From NCBI GenBank assembly GCA_041389725.1, contig JAWKRG010000004.1:434001-498000 (forward strand): a stretch of DNA of 64,000 nt, given 5' to 3'. Source of the stretch: Polyangiaceae bacterium (lineage in GTDB: Bacteria > Myxococcota_A > Polyangia > Polyangiales > Polyangiaceae). Each line of letters begins with the position of its first letter. Within the stretch, counting starts at the first letter, position 1. This document shows, piece by piece, positions 32,115-40,531 of the stretch. Both the position numbers and the translations under genes were made by a program. The notes below the pieces were generated by a model. It was not told the origin of the DNA. It saw only the letters and a program-made list of their open reading frames with translations, and made no database searches.

Positions 32115-32891
32115 TCAGTTCCCGGTCAGGGGCTCGACCTTCAAGTTGTCGAAGCAGACCGGGACCTCCCAGTCGTTGAAGCCCATGTGCTCGTGCCCCT
32201 CGCCCGACAGAGGCGCAGGATCTGCGTAGCTGTGGATTTCCACGTTATCCACCCACCAGCGCACGGTCTTGCCGTCGCTGCGTTCGATCTTGAAGCGATA
32301 CTGGCGTCCTGCTTCCACTCGCCGCGTGCGCAGATCCGCGCCTGCTGGATCCAAGCGCACCTCCTTGCGGTCCCGAGCGTGCTCATCGATACGCGCCAGC
32401 ACGTGGAACTGGTTCTTCCAGCCGCCGAAGATCACGACGTAGCTCGTCGCGTTCGTGTAAGAGACGCCCGTCGCGTGGCTGCGCCCGTCGCCCCATACTT
32501 CGAGCTTGAGGTCCCCCTCTGGCGATGCGCTGGTAGCGTCGAACTCGATGCGCGCATTGACGGGCAGCCGCCGCTTCAACCAGACGCCGTGATTGCGTGC
32601 GCTCCGGCCGCAGAGCTTGCCGCCGTCGATCTTCCACACGCCGGAGGTTGCACGCCAATCCGGCCCCAGGGCGGGTCGCTCGAAGTCGTCCGTGAAGCTG
32701 CCCGTCAGCGGCGGATCAGGCGGCTCCGCGGGAGGCGCGGGTTGCGGCAAGGGAGCCTGCAGCACCGGCGGCGGTGGCGGAGGAGCCGGGGCAGGCGCAG
32801 CGACCGGGCCGCCCTTGCCTTTCGCAGGCTCGTCGGGCACGCAGCCGCTCACGGCGACGCCCAGCCCGAAGATCACGGCACGCTTCAGCAC
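32115..32891 (-). CDS. Lipoprotein with a concanavalin/laminin-G-like domain
   Basis: The 258-aa protein has a lipobox VSGC at about residue 17, then a Pro/Ala linker of about 45 residues. The C-terminal domain (about 65-258) starts with FTDDFERPALGPDWRATSGVW, the usual opening of a jelly-roll domain in secreted or surface proteins. It has alternating strands throughout and ends with a Cys-containing strand (VCFDNLKVEPLTG). It could bind a polysaccharide or another surface ligand, but no catalytic residues are evident. It lies 5 bases upstream of the MXAN_5187-like gene in the same direction. Confidence 0.75.
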   Translation of the reverse strand: MLKRAVIFGLGVAVSGCVPDEPAKGKGGPVAAPAPAPPPPPPVLQAPLPQPAPPAEPPDPPLTGSFTDDFERPALGPDWRATSGVWKIDGGKLCGRSARNHGVWLKRRLPVNARIEFDATSASPEGDLKLEVWGDGRSHATGVSYTNATSYVVIFGGWKNQFHVLARIDEHARDRKEVRLDPAGADLRTRRVEAGRQYRFKIERSDGKTVRWWVDNVEIHSYADPAPLSGEGHEHMGFNDWEVPVCFDNLKVEPLTGN

Positions 32892-32978
32892 CCGAGCATG
32901 CTAACCCATCGCGCTCGGCTCGGCACCCGCTCCGCGATCGGTGCGAGGATTTGAGCCTGCGCTATAAAGGCCGCGCCC

Positions 32979-34652
32979 ATGCATCCCATTCTGTTCAGCA
33001 TCCCCTTGCCGGGGTGGACGATTCCACTGTTCCCTGCGCTCTTGGTGCTGGCAGCCCTCGGCGTCGTGCTGGCACTGTTCGGCTACCGCAAGCGCGCGAC
33101 GGACTTGTTGGTGATTGGTGTAGCCGCAGCGATCGGTGGAGCCATCGCCGGCTTCAGCTTCCGCGGCGAGGTGTACACGCTCTCCCCGCTGCCCGTGTAC
33201 TCCTACGGCGCCATGTTGTGCCTGTCCATCATCGTGGGCTGGTACTTGACCTTGGGTCTCGCCTCGAAAGACGGCCTGCCGCGAGAGGTGATGGCGAACT
33301 GCTACTTCGTCACTGCAGTTGCTGCATTGGTTGGCGCGCGCCTGCTCTACGTGGTCACCAATCCAGACGAGTTCTCTGCTTTCCGCGATCTCTTTGCGTT
33401 GCGCCGTGGTGGCCTCGTTGCCTATGGAGGCTTCCTCGGTGGCTTCCTCGGGTCCTGGGGATTCTTGTATCGACATCGCATTCGTTTGCTGCCCTGGGCA
33501 GACGTTGCGGTGCCCAGCTTGGCTTCGGGCTTGGTCATCACTCGACTGGGTTGCTACCTCTATGGCTGCGACTTCGGTAAACCGCTCTCGGACACGGCAC
33601 CCGCTTGGCTGAAGAGCCTGGGCACCTTTCCAAAGTGGGCCGAAGGCACGGTGCTGGAGGGCAACGGTTCGCCCGCGTGGATTCAGCACGTGAACCAGCG
33701 CGGTCTGTCCCCGGACACGACGGCGTCGCTGCCCGTTCACCCCACGCAGCTCTACGAAGTCCTGACCGGGCTGACGTTGCTGGCGTTGGTGTTCCTGGTG
33801 CGACGGCGGCAAAAGTTCCGCGGACAGGTTTTCCTGGCCTTCACCCTCGGCTACGGCCTGCTGCGCTTCGGCCTCGAAACCCTGCGCGACGACATCGAGC
33901 GCGGCAGCTACGGCCCACATCTCAGCGCTCATGTCATTCTGCCCGCTGCCGCCCTCGCCTTCGGGCTGGCGTTTGCGTTCGGACCCGCGCGCTCGGTCGT
34001 CGACGACAAGCTGCGACGCGGCATGCAGGCCATCGCGCTGTTGCCCGGGCCTGCCCTCTACTTCTTGCTGCGCCCCGCGAGCTTCGCGCAAGGCGAGGCG
34101 ATTCAGCTCTCCACCTCGCAGTGGATCGGTCTCGGCACTGGTGTTGCGGCGGCACTGGTGTGGGGCACGCTGTGGGAAGCGGCCAAGAAGAACCCCGAGG
34201 CCGCCATGGCACTCGGCCCCGGCGCCGTGCTGGATGACGAAGAGGACGAGGACGAGTTCGATCCGGCGCTCGACGACGACGGGCCCGCGCACGAAGCAGA
34301 CGAGTCTCGCGCGGCCAACGAGCGCAAGCCGGCCACGACCAAGCCCAAGGCGAAGAAGAAGACCACGAAGGCCAAGCCGAAGACCGAAGCCGAGTCGACC
34401 GCGACCAAGTCGACCGCGACCAAGGCGAAGACCGCGACCGAGTCGCTCGAAGCCAAGTCGAAGACCGAAGCCAGGTCGAAGACCGCGTCGAAGCCGAAGA
34501 GCAAGTCCGAGAAGTCGGCGGCGACTCCGAAGTCCTCATCGTCGGCCGACCCAGCGTCGGGTACTGCCAAGGCCAAGCCGGCCAACAGGAAGTCGAAAAA
34601 GAAGAAGAAGCGGAAGGCCATCGCGCCGACGCCCGCGGGCGAGACGAGCTAG
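32979..34652 (+). CDS. lgt: Prolipoprotein diacylglyceryl transferase with a long charged tail
   Basis: The first 330 residues match Lgt, which adds diacylglycerol to the lipobox Cys of prolipoproteins at the inner membrane. Seen are the multi-helix layout, the GGLVAYGGFLGG block, RLGCYLYGCDFG and the HPTQLYE motif. Two further hydrophobic helices (about 345-360 and 380-395) follow. From about 410 to 557 the tail is first acidic (DDEEDEDEFDPALDDD) and then very Lys/Ala/Thr-rich with KAK, KTEA and KSKT repeats. Typical Lgt proteins have about 260-300 residues, so the 150-residue tail is unusual. The window is rich in lipoprotein genes that need this enzyme. Confidence 0.95.
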   Translation: MHPILFSIPLPGWTIPLFPALLVLAALGVVLALFGYRKRATDLLVIGVAAAIGGAIAGFSFRGEVYTLSPLPVYSYGAMLCLSIIVGWYLTLGLASKDGLPREVMANCYFVTAVAALVGARLLYVVTNPDEFSAFRDLFALRRGGLVAYGGFLGGFLGSWGFLYRHRIRLLPWADVAVPSLASGLVITRLGCYLYGCDFGKPLSDTAPAWLKSLGTFPKWAEGTVLEGNGSPAWIQHVNQRGLSPDTTASLPVHPTQLYEVLTGLTLLALVFLVRRRQKFRGQVFLAFTLGYGLLRFGLETLRDDIERGSYGPHLSAHVILPAAALAFGLAFAFGPARSVVDDKLRRGMQAIALLPGPALYFLLRPASFAQGEAIQLSTSQWIGLGTGVAAALVWGTLWEAAKKNPEAAMALGPGAVLDDEEDEDEFDPALDDDGPAHEADESRAANERKPATTKPKAKKKTTKAKPKTEAESTATKSTATKAKTATESLEAKSKTEARSKTASKPKSKSEKSAATPKSSSSADPASGTAKAKPANRKSKKKKKRKAIAPTPAGETS

Positions 34653-34660
34653 CCGGATCT

Positions 34661-34730
34661 TCTTGGGTTTGTGTCTCGACCCGCGCCGCCTCGCCGCGTC
34701 GCCTCCTGCGCATGCCGTCGCGCGCGCGCC
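34661..34730 (+). repeat. Convergent-gene repeat, copy A
   Basis: This 70-base stretch starts TTGGGTTTGTGTCTCGACCC and contains GCCTCCTGCGCATGCCGTC. It aligns over its length with 37501-37573. Both lie just past the stop of a plus-strand gene and before the stop of a convergent minus-strand gene. Confidence 0.75.
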
Positions 34731-34810
34731 ACTTCGATGGCTACTGCGGCTGCCACGCAGCGAGCGAAGTGTCCGCTCGGAATTCGCACCACGAGTCTCG
34801 AGACGCGGCC

Positions 34811-35923
34811 CTACCCGGCCCACTCGTGGCGCGTGCCCGCGTGGAGCGCGGCGTAGACGCGATCGCGCAACACGTTTGCCTGCGCGTGGGTGAGCGTGTG
34901 CGTCGGATGGCGTAGCACCACCGACAGCAGCACGTTCTTCTGACCTGCCGCAGCGCCCATGCGCGCGCGTGCCGCCAGAGGCAAAGCGTCGTAGGGCGTC
35001 TCCGAGCGGATCGCGATCTCCTCCACGGACTCCGCGTCGGGGCCCAGCGCTTGTCGCACGCGATCGCCGAGTTCCTCCGCGGTGACGTCGGAGTCGACCA
35101 TCAGCGATAGATCTCGGCGCACCGGGGGCAGCCGCGACACCGCTCGATAGGGCGACAGGTCCCGCATCTGCGACGCGACGCGCTGGTCGTCGGAGCGCAA
35201 GAGACGAATGTCTGGCACGCCCTTGCGCAACATGAGCACGCGATCCAGACCGATGCCCATCGCGAGACCGCTCACGTCGTCGGTCACGCCCGCGGCGGAC
35301 AACAGCTCCGGATGCGCCAGGCCGCACTCGCCGATCTCGATCGGCACGCCTTCCGCGAGCACGTCGATCTGAAGGCCTTGCTCCGTGTACGGATGCTCCG
35401 CTGGGGAAACGCGGTGCTCCCAGCCCGGCAGCACCGCGCGCACCACCTGGGCGATCATCTCCCGCAGATCCGTGGGGGTCAGAGTGGGGCCACGCCGCAG
35501 GCGCCAGAGATCCAACTGGTGCGGCTCCCCGGAGTGCAGCCGATCGATCTGATCTCGGCGATACACGATGCCCGGACAAGCGAGCAGCACGTCACCGAGC
35601 TGGGTGTCGTCCAGGGACGCGAGCAGCGGTGGAATCATGGCGGAGGTTTGCGTGCGCAGCACCAGTCGCTCGCTCACGTAGCGGGTGTAGCGCGCGTCCC
35701 GCGCCACTCCATCAGCGGGGTAGCGCAGCCGGTCGTAGTTGTCCTCCAGCGGCACGACGGGATTGTCCCGTCGCAACAGCGCCGACGCGCCCCAGGCGGT
35801 GCAGAGAGCGGACACGACGTCGCTCACCAAGAGCTGCATCGCGTGGGGACCCTGGGCAGGGTCGGTGAGATCGCGCACGCGCACGGCGTGCCGGTAGGCA
35901 TCGAGACTCAATAGATGTGACAT
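34811..35923 (-). CDS. Single-chain phenylalanyl-tRNA synthetase-like protein
   Basis: This 370-aa protein joins a PheS-type class II catalytic core to a PheT-type FDX-ACB anticodon-binding domain. Core signatures are motif 1 (VLRTQTSAMIPPLL, about 88-101), motif 2 with FHQ-like LHSGEPHQLDLWR (about 128-141) and motif 3 (GLAMGIGLDRVLMLRKGVPDIRLL, about 219-242). The FDX-ACB domain is at about 265-370 (LPPVRRDLSLMVDSDV). This order matches mitochondrial PheRS, not the bacterial alpha2-beta2 enzyme, and the core is shorter than PheS. It may be a paralogue acting on another substrate. The ATG at 35923 follows a GGAG site. Confidence 0.85.
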   Translation of the reverse strand: MSHLLSLDAYRHAVRVRDLTDPAQGPHAMQLLVSDVVSALCTAWGASALLRRDNPVVPLEDNYDRLRYPADGVARDARYTRYVSERLVLRTQTSAMIPPLLASLDDTQLGDVLLACPGIVYRRDQIDRLHSGEPHQLDLWRLRRGPTLTPTDLREMIAQVVRAVLPGWEHRVSPAEHPYTEQGLQIDVLAEGVPIEIGECGLAHPELLSAAGVTDDVSGLAMGIGLDRVLMLRKGVPDIRLLRSDDQRVASQMRDLSPYRAVSRLPPVRRDLSLMVDSDVTAEELGDRVRQALGPDAESVEEIAIRSETPYDALPLAARARMGAAAGQKNVLLSVVLRHPTHTLTHAQANVLRDRVYAALHAGTRHEWAG

Positions 35924-36385
35924 GATCGACTCCAGACGAAGCGGACGAACGGTTCGGGCATTCGGCGATCCCCCGAGCCGTTCCGAGCTGCGTGTGGAGC
36001 GTTACGCGCGCACGACCCCACGGCGCCCAGAGGCGGCCCGGGGGTGACTAAAGAGCTTGCGCGTGCCTGCGATCACGATGCCCACAGGATGCATCGTGTC
36101 GCCGGTTTCTGCAAGTCCATCACCGAGTGGACCGGCCGCTCCGATGGCGCGCGAAGCGCGAGTGCGGCTGGGCGAGCGTCGCAAAAGGTGCAAGCGCCAG
36201 GCTGGTTGCGCTGCAGGGAACTGGCCCGCCGAGACGAGCTGAAAACCGCTCCACGGGCGTAAACGCCGTCCGCGTCCCGTCATCGTTGGTCACTGCTCAG
36301 TGCGAGCTTGTCGACGATTGTAGAGAGTCGTGGACAATTGCCACGCGGGCTTCCGCTGCGCTTTTCCGCTGCCACACTGAAGCGC
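35924..36385. other. Intergenic region, no convincing gene
   Basis: This 460-base region separates the divergent PheRS-like and hydrolase genes. Next to the PheRS-like gene is an imperfect inverted repeat (35947-35958 and 35972-35983, one G-T pair) that would form a hairpin in the leader of its mRNA. Short frames occur on both strands but none has a family match or a good ribosome site. Confidence 0.6.
35947..35983 (-). promoter_or_regulatory. Leader hairpin before the PheRS-like gene
   Basis: Arms GAACGGTTCGGG and CCCGAGCCGTTC pair with one G-T wobble and a 13-base loop, ending about 24 bases before the start codon. It could affect transcription or translation; no T-run or T-box features were seen. 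Confidence 0.3.
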
Positions 36386-37486
36386 ATGACCCTGCGACGA
36401 CGTCTCGCGCTCGTGCTGATCGGACTCGCAATGCTGTGTTTGGCGGAGCCCGCCGCGGTCCGCCACTGGCGCGCAGGCGCGCTGCTTCAGTCCTTGCGCG
36501 CAACCGACGGCAGCGGATTGCCCTTGGTCGAGCAGGAACTGGTGATTCGCGGTCGAGCCGGTCCGATCCGAGCACGCCTGTATCGCCGTGCAGACGCGCC
36601 TCGCGGCCCCGGCCTCGTGGTGGCCCATGGCGTGCACTATCGCGGGATCGACGAAGAGCGCTTGGTGCCCTTCGCGCGAGCGCTGTCGCGCGCTGGCCTC
36701 ACCGTGCTCACTCCAGAGCTGACGGATCTTGCCGACTACCGCATCACCGCCGACGGCGTCGACACCATCGCCGACTCGGTCACGTACCTGAGCCGGCGCC
36801 ATGACGTCGTGACGCAATCGCGTGTCGGCGTCTTGGGCTTCAGTTTCGCCGGGGGGCTGTCCCTGGTCGCCGCAGAAAGAGCGGAGCTTTCGCAACACCT
36901 CGCTTTCGTCGCCAGTGTCGGCGGGCACCACGATTTGGCGCGCGTGCTGCGCTTTCTGCTGTCGAGTCGCGTCGAGACCCCGCGTGGCGTCCTCCAAGGG
37001 AAGGCGCACGAGTACGGGTTGGTCGTCCTCGTGTACGGACAGCTCGATCGTCTCGTGCCCGCTGCAGACCGAGACGTCATGCGCAATGCGATGCGCGCGT
37101 GGCTGCATGGGGATCGCGATCGCGCGCGGGCAATTGCCTCTGCGCGCACGACGCCCGAGGCCGAGCAGTTGTTCTCCCTATTGGAGCACGGAAAGCTCGC
37201 CGCACTGCGCCCGCGTCTGGAACGTCTCATCGCCGAGCACGCGGTCGAGCTCGGAGCCTTGTCGTCCCGAGGTCACCTCGCCCACGCGACCGTTCCGATC
37301 TACCTGCTACATGGCGCGACCGACGACGTCATCCCCGCCAGCGAAACCGAGTGGGCCGGCTTGGAGCTCGACGACAAGCCGCACCTCGCGCTCGTCTCTC
37401 CCCTGCTGGAGCACGTGGAGGTTGCGCACGGTGCAGGCGTGTTGGATCAACTCGCGCTGGTGCACTTCATGGCGGAGCTGTTGTAA
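36386..37486 (+). CDS. Alpha/beta hydrolase, membrane-anchored or exported
   Basis: The ATG at 36386 gives 366 aa with an N-terminal hydrophobic segment (LALVLIGLAMLCLAEPA). The hydrolase fold carries the nucleophile elbow GFSFAGG (GxSxxG), an oxyanion region around VVAHGVHYRG, and an acid near LLHGATDDVIPASE. The expected His is near LEHVEVAHGAG. An insertion of about 60 residues (PAADRDVM ... TPEAEQLFS) forms a helical cap. The family hydrolyses esters or peptides; substrate is unknown. Repeat B begins 15 bases after the stop. Confidence 0.85.
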   Translation: MTLRRRLALVLIGLAMLCLAEPAAVRHWRAGALLQSLRATDGSGLPLVEQELVIRGRAGPIRARLYRRADAPRGPGLVVAHGVHYRGIDEERLVPFARALSRAGLTVLTPELTDLADYRITADGVDTIADSVTYLSRRHDVVTQSRVGVLGFSFAGGLSLVAAERAELSQHLAFVASVGGHHDLARVLRFLLSSRVETPRGVLQGKAHEYGLVVLVYGQLDRLVPAADRDVMRNAMRAWLHGDRDRARAIASARTTPEAEQLFSLLEHGKLAALRPRLERLIAEHAVELGALSSRGHLAHATVPIYLLHGATDDVIPASETEWAGLELDDKPHLALVSPLLEHVEVAHGAGVLDQLALVHFMAELL

Positions 37487-37500
37487 CAATTCGTGCCGGA

Positions 37501-37573
37501 TTGTTGGGGTTTTCGTCTCGACCCTCGTCGGCGCGGCGCGGCGCCTCCTGCGCTTGCCGTCGCGCATGCGCGG
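37501..37573 (+). repeat. Convergent-gene repeat, copy B
   Basis: Starts TTGTTGGGGTTTTCGTCTCG and contains GCGCCTCCTGCGCTTGCCGT, aligning with 34661-34730. It fills nearly all of the gap between the stops at 37486 and 37584, so the two convergent genes are separated almost only by this element. Confidence 0.75.
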
Positions 37574-37583
37574 CATGTCGATC

Positions 37584-38402
37584 TCACTGCTTTCGCGCGA
37601 CCCGCAGGCGCGCGGGCTCTTCGCCGTGGATCGACACGTCCACGTACTGCGTCGTGATGTCGCATAGGGCCCAGGCGCGCGCAGGCCGCCCCGGGGCGTC
37701 CTCGTCGAGGTTCTCCGTCAAGCTCTGCAGCGTGACGTAGGGCACGCCGTCGAAGATCTCGAGGTAGTTCCAATGCGCGTGGCCGTTGAACACGGCCACC
37801 ACGTTGGCGTGGCGCGCCAGCACGCGCCGCAACTCGCGGCGCTCCGCAACGCGACAAATGTGGGGCGCACGCTCGAACCAGCGATTGCCCGTGAGCACCA
37901 TCTCGCCAGCGGGGTGGTGCATCAAGATCACCACGGGGCGTGGCGTGACGAGGACTTCGTCGAGCCATCGCAGTTGCACTTCGGGTAGACGCACGCTGAC
38001 GTCCTTCGTTTCCACCGTGCTCAGCACCACGAAGCGCAGCTCGCCGATGTCTTCGTAGTAGTAAAGCTCGCCGCTGCGTTCCCACATCCCGATCAGATCC
38101 GCCTGCGTCATGCAGATCTGGTCGTGATTGCCCGCCACGTGCAGTAACGGAAGTTCCGAAGCACGCAGCAGCTGCATGAAGGTGGCGTAGCGCTCGCGGT
38201 CCACCGCTGCGCTCTCGTCCTCCACCACGTCGCCGAGGTTGACGATCACGTCGGCGTCCGCTGCGCGCGCGGCTTCGACGAACTGCGCCGTGAGGGGCGC
38301 CGCCTCATGCGACAGCTTGCGCAGCTTTCCCGCGAAGTATCCGGGCGGTCCGAAGTGAACGTCGGTCACCAATGCGATGCGCACGTGTGCAGTGTTTATC
38401 AC
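37584..38402 (-). CDS. Metallophosphoesterase
   Basis: The 272-aa protein has the full calcineurin-like metal-site set: DVH (D14, H16), GDVVED (about 57-62), GNHD (about 92-95), HHP (about 162) and GHAHWN (about 206-211). The layout resembles 3',5'-cyclic nucleotide phosphodiesterases of the CpdA type, and the N-terminus shows no signal peptide, so the protein is probably cytoplasmic. Substrate is not proven. The C-terminus is basic. The repeat at 37501-37573 adjoins its stop. Confidence 0.9.
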   Translation of the reverse strand: MINTAHVRIALVTDVHFGPPGYFAGKLRKLSHEAAPLTAQFVEAARAADADVIVNLGDVVEDESAAVDRERYATFMQLLRASELPLLHVAGNHDQICMTQADLIGMWERSGELYYYEDIGELRFVVLSTVETKDVSVRLPEVQLRWLDEVLVTPRPVVILMHHPAGEMVLTGNRWFERAPHICRVAERRELRRVLARHANVVAVFNGHAHWNYLEIFDGVPYVTLQSLTENLDEDAPGRPARAWALCDITTQYVDVSIHGEEPARLRVARKQ

Positions 38403-38656
38403 GATTGCCCAGCGCCGCCCCGAGGCATCCGGGCCCCGGTCGATGTCCCTGTTGAGCGATTACGCCAATGAATTCAGCGCATTAGCGGGCCGGATCCGTT
38501 GGCCAGCGCGACAATCTTCCCGGGAATTGACGCCCTGGACCATCGCCGCCGTCTAAAGGTAGCCTTCCGCCCGCACACGATGGGTGCATTGGCCCCGTAA
38601 GCCTGAGGCGCCTTGGCGCGTTTGAAGTTCGGATCGAGACATTGGAGTTGCCAGTC

Positions 38657-39367
38657 ATGCGAAGTTACATCCTTGGTGTCGTAGGTTGCTTGGTGCTGAC
38701 CACCGTCGTCGGCTGCAAGAAGAAGGACGAAGGCCAGGACGCCCAGTCCGCCGGCTACTACCAGCAGCAGCCCGGTGGCTATCAGCAGCAGCCCGGTGGC
38801 TATCAGCAACAGCCCGGTGGCTATCAGCAGCAGCCCGGTGGCTATCAGCAGCAGCCCGGTGGCTATCAGCAGCCTCCTCCGCAGAACACAGGCACCGCAC
38901 AACAGCCGCCTCCGGGACTGCCTGGAATGCCCCCGGCCGGTAGCAGCGGTGGACAAGCCCAGCCCGTCGATCCCTCTCTGGGCGCCGCGGCGACGCCGAT
39001 CTTGAATCAGCTGGCGACGGCCGAGGCGATGCCCGGCGCGAAGCCCATGGGTTCGGCGCTGGTTGGCAACTTCCAGCAGGGCCAGACCCTCGAGACGCAG
39101 ATCCAGCTCAACGCTGGTAAGTGCTACACCGTGGTTGCAGCGGGAGTCGTGCCCGTCTCCGAGGTGAACGTGAAGTTCGTCGCGGTCACGCCGATCCCCG
39201 GTTCCGCCATGGTGCTGGCGCAAGATCAGACCACGGGTCCCCAGGCAGTGCTGGGCAAGAAGCCCAACTGCTACAAGAACCCCGCGCCCTTCGGCCTGCC
39301 CGTGAAGCTCGTGCTCGAAGTGGCGGGTGGCTCGGGCATCGCTGCCGCCCAGGTCTACGAGAAGTAG
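38657..39367 (+). CDS. Lipoprotein with a GGYQQQP tandem repeat
   Basis: The ATG at 38657 gives 236 aa with a lipobox VVGC at about residue 19; an earlier in-frame ATG at 38642 is less likely. Residues about 35-70 are tandem heptads GGYQQQP (about six), a prion-like low-complexity segment coded by nearly identical 21-base repeats. After a Pro/Gly linker the C-terminal domain of about 120 residues has alternating strands and two Cys (KCYTVVAAG, NCYKNPAPF) that could form a disulfide. Such surface lipoproteins are common in myxobacteria; function is unknown. Confidence 0.8.
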   Translation: MRSYILGVVGCLVLTTVVGCKKKDEGQDAQSAGYYQQQPGGYQQQPGGYQQQPGGYQQQPGGYQQQPGGYQQPPPQNTGTAQQPPPGLPGMPPAGSSGGQAQPVDPSLGAAATPILNQLATAEAMPGAKPMGSALVGNFQQGQTLETQIQLNAGKCYTVVAAGVVPVSEVNVKFVAVTPIPGSAMVLAQDQTTGPQAVLGKKPNCYKNPAPFGLPVKLVLEVAGGSGIAAAQVYEK

Positions 39368-39375
39368 GCGGATTC

Positions 39376-39396
39376 GGAGCGCATTCGCGCTCCTTT
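39376..39396 (+). terminator. Rho-independent terminator
   Basis: GGAGCGC (39376-39382), loop ATTC, GCGCTCC (39387-39393), then TTT. It lies 9 bases past the stop of the GGYQQQP lipoprotein gene. Confidence 0.65.
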
Positions 39397-39424
39397 ACCC
39401 AACGCGCGCGGCCCGTGGTTCCCA

Positions 39425-39515
39425 CGGCGCCGCGCGCACGCGTTCGGCGCCGTGCGCACGAGGTTTCGGCGCCCCGCGCACGCGTTCGGCGCCCCGCGCC
39501 GCGCGCATTCGGCCC
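39425..39515 (+). repeat. GC-rich tandem repeat, four units
   Basis: Units of 20-23 bases share the start CGGCGCC followed by CGCGCACGCGTT or a close variant. They fill the gap between the terminator and the convergent FecCD permease gene. Confidence 0.75.
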
Positions 39516-39523
39516 TGCGCAGA

Positions 39524-40531
39524 CTACAGCGCTCGTCGTGCTCGAGTGCGATACAGGATGACCAGGAATAGCGGGCCGCCGATCAAAGCGGTGACGGCGC
39601 CCACGGGCGGCTCCGTGCCCAGGTAGAGGAAGGCCACGCGGGCTGCCAGATCACAGGCCACCAGGGTCGCAGCGCCGAGCAACATCGCCGCGGGCACGAG
39701 GCTGCGATGATCCGGCCCCAGAAGCCGCCGCGCGGCGTGCGGAACGATCAGGCCCACGAAGCCAATCAACCCCGTGAGGCTCACCACGGCGCCGGCGATG
39801 GCGGACGCGGCGAAGAACACACGGCGTTCCAGCGTCTTCACGTTGACGCCCAAGTGCTCCGCAGGCTCGCGCCCCAGGGCGAGCAAGTTCAGGCGCCCCG
39901 CGTCCGCCATGATGATCGCGAGGCCCACCGCGACCCACAGCGCACACACGCCCAGCTGCGCCGACGACGGAACGTCCAAGAAGCCCATCAACCAAAACAA
40001 CAACTCTTGCGCCTTGGCCGCGCTGACCAGGGTTTTCACGAAAGTGATCAGACTCGAAAAGGTGGCGTTGACGATCACGCCGGCCAAGATGATCGTCGTG
40101 CCACTGACTTCGCCAGCGGCGCGCGCAATGCCATAGACCAAAAGCGTGGCGACCAGACCCCCCGCGAGCGCTGCGGCCGGCACCAGCGCCGCACCGACGG
40201 CAGTGAATGCGCTTGCGCCCGCGACGATCGCCAGCGTCGCGCCGGCTGCAGCGCCACCCGAGACGCCGAGCACGTAAGGATCCGCGAGGGGATTGCGCAG
40301 GAGTGCTTGCAGCGCGACACCCACCACGGCCAATGCGCCGCCCGCAAGTGCGGCCAGAGCAACGCGCGGCGCGCGTGCGGACCAGAGGATGATCCCGTCC
40401 ATGCTGGTCGGATCGCCGAGGGCCCGCGACAAGTCGATGGCTTGCGCGCCGAAGCTGACGGCGGATACCACCGACAGCCCCAGAAGGAGCACGAGCACTC
40501 CCGCGATGACCGCGAAGCGCCGCACCTTCAA
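39524..40531 (-). CDS. FecCD/BtuC family ABC transporter permease
   Basis: This 335-aa inner-membrane protein has about ten hydrophobic helices and the typical permease blocks (ARAPRVALAALAGGALAVVG, LRNPLADPYVLGVSGGA, and LTGLIGFVGLIVPHAARRLLG, the loop that contacts the ATPase). The family imports iron-siderophore, heme or cobalamin. It starts with TTG at 40531, overlapping the coaX stop by four bases (TTGA). No ATPase or binding protein gene is adjacent in the window, so its partners lie elsewhere. Confidence 0.92.
   Translation of the reverse strand: MKVRRFAVIAGVLVLLLGLSVVSAVSFGAQAIDLSRALGDPTSMDGIILWSARAPRVALAALAGGALAVVGVALQALLRNPLADPYVLGVSGGAAAGATLAIVAGASAFTAVGAALVPAAALAGGLVATLLVYGIARAAGEVSGTTIILAGVIVNATFSSLITFVKTLVSAAKAQELLFWLMGFLDVPSSAQLGVCALWVAVGLAIIMADAGRLNLLALGREPAEHLGVNVKTLERRVFFAASAIAGAVVSLTGLIGFVGLIVPHAARRLLGPDHRSLVPAAMLLGAATLVACDLAARVAFLYLGTEPPVGAVTALIGGPLFLVILYRTRARRAL

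Noticed and set aside
36002..36283. Possible PAAR-like fragment on the minus strand
   Set aside because: Only a short GDTMHPVGIVIAG stretch recalls PAAR proteins; no ribosome site and no conserved Cys or Pro-Ala-Ala-Arg pattern.
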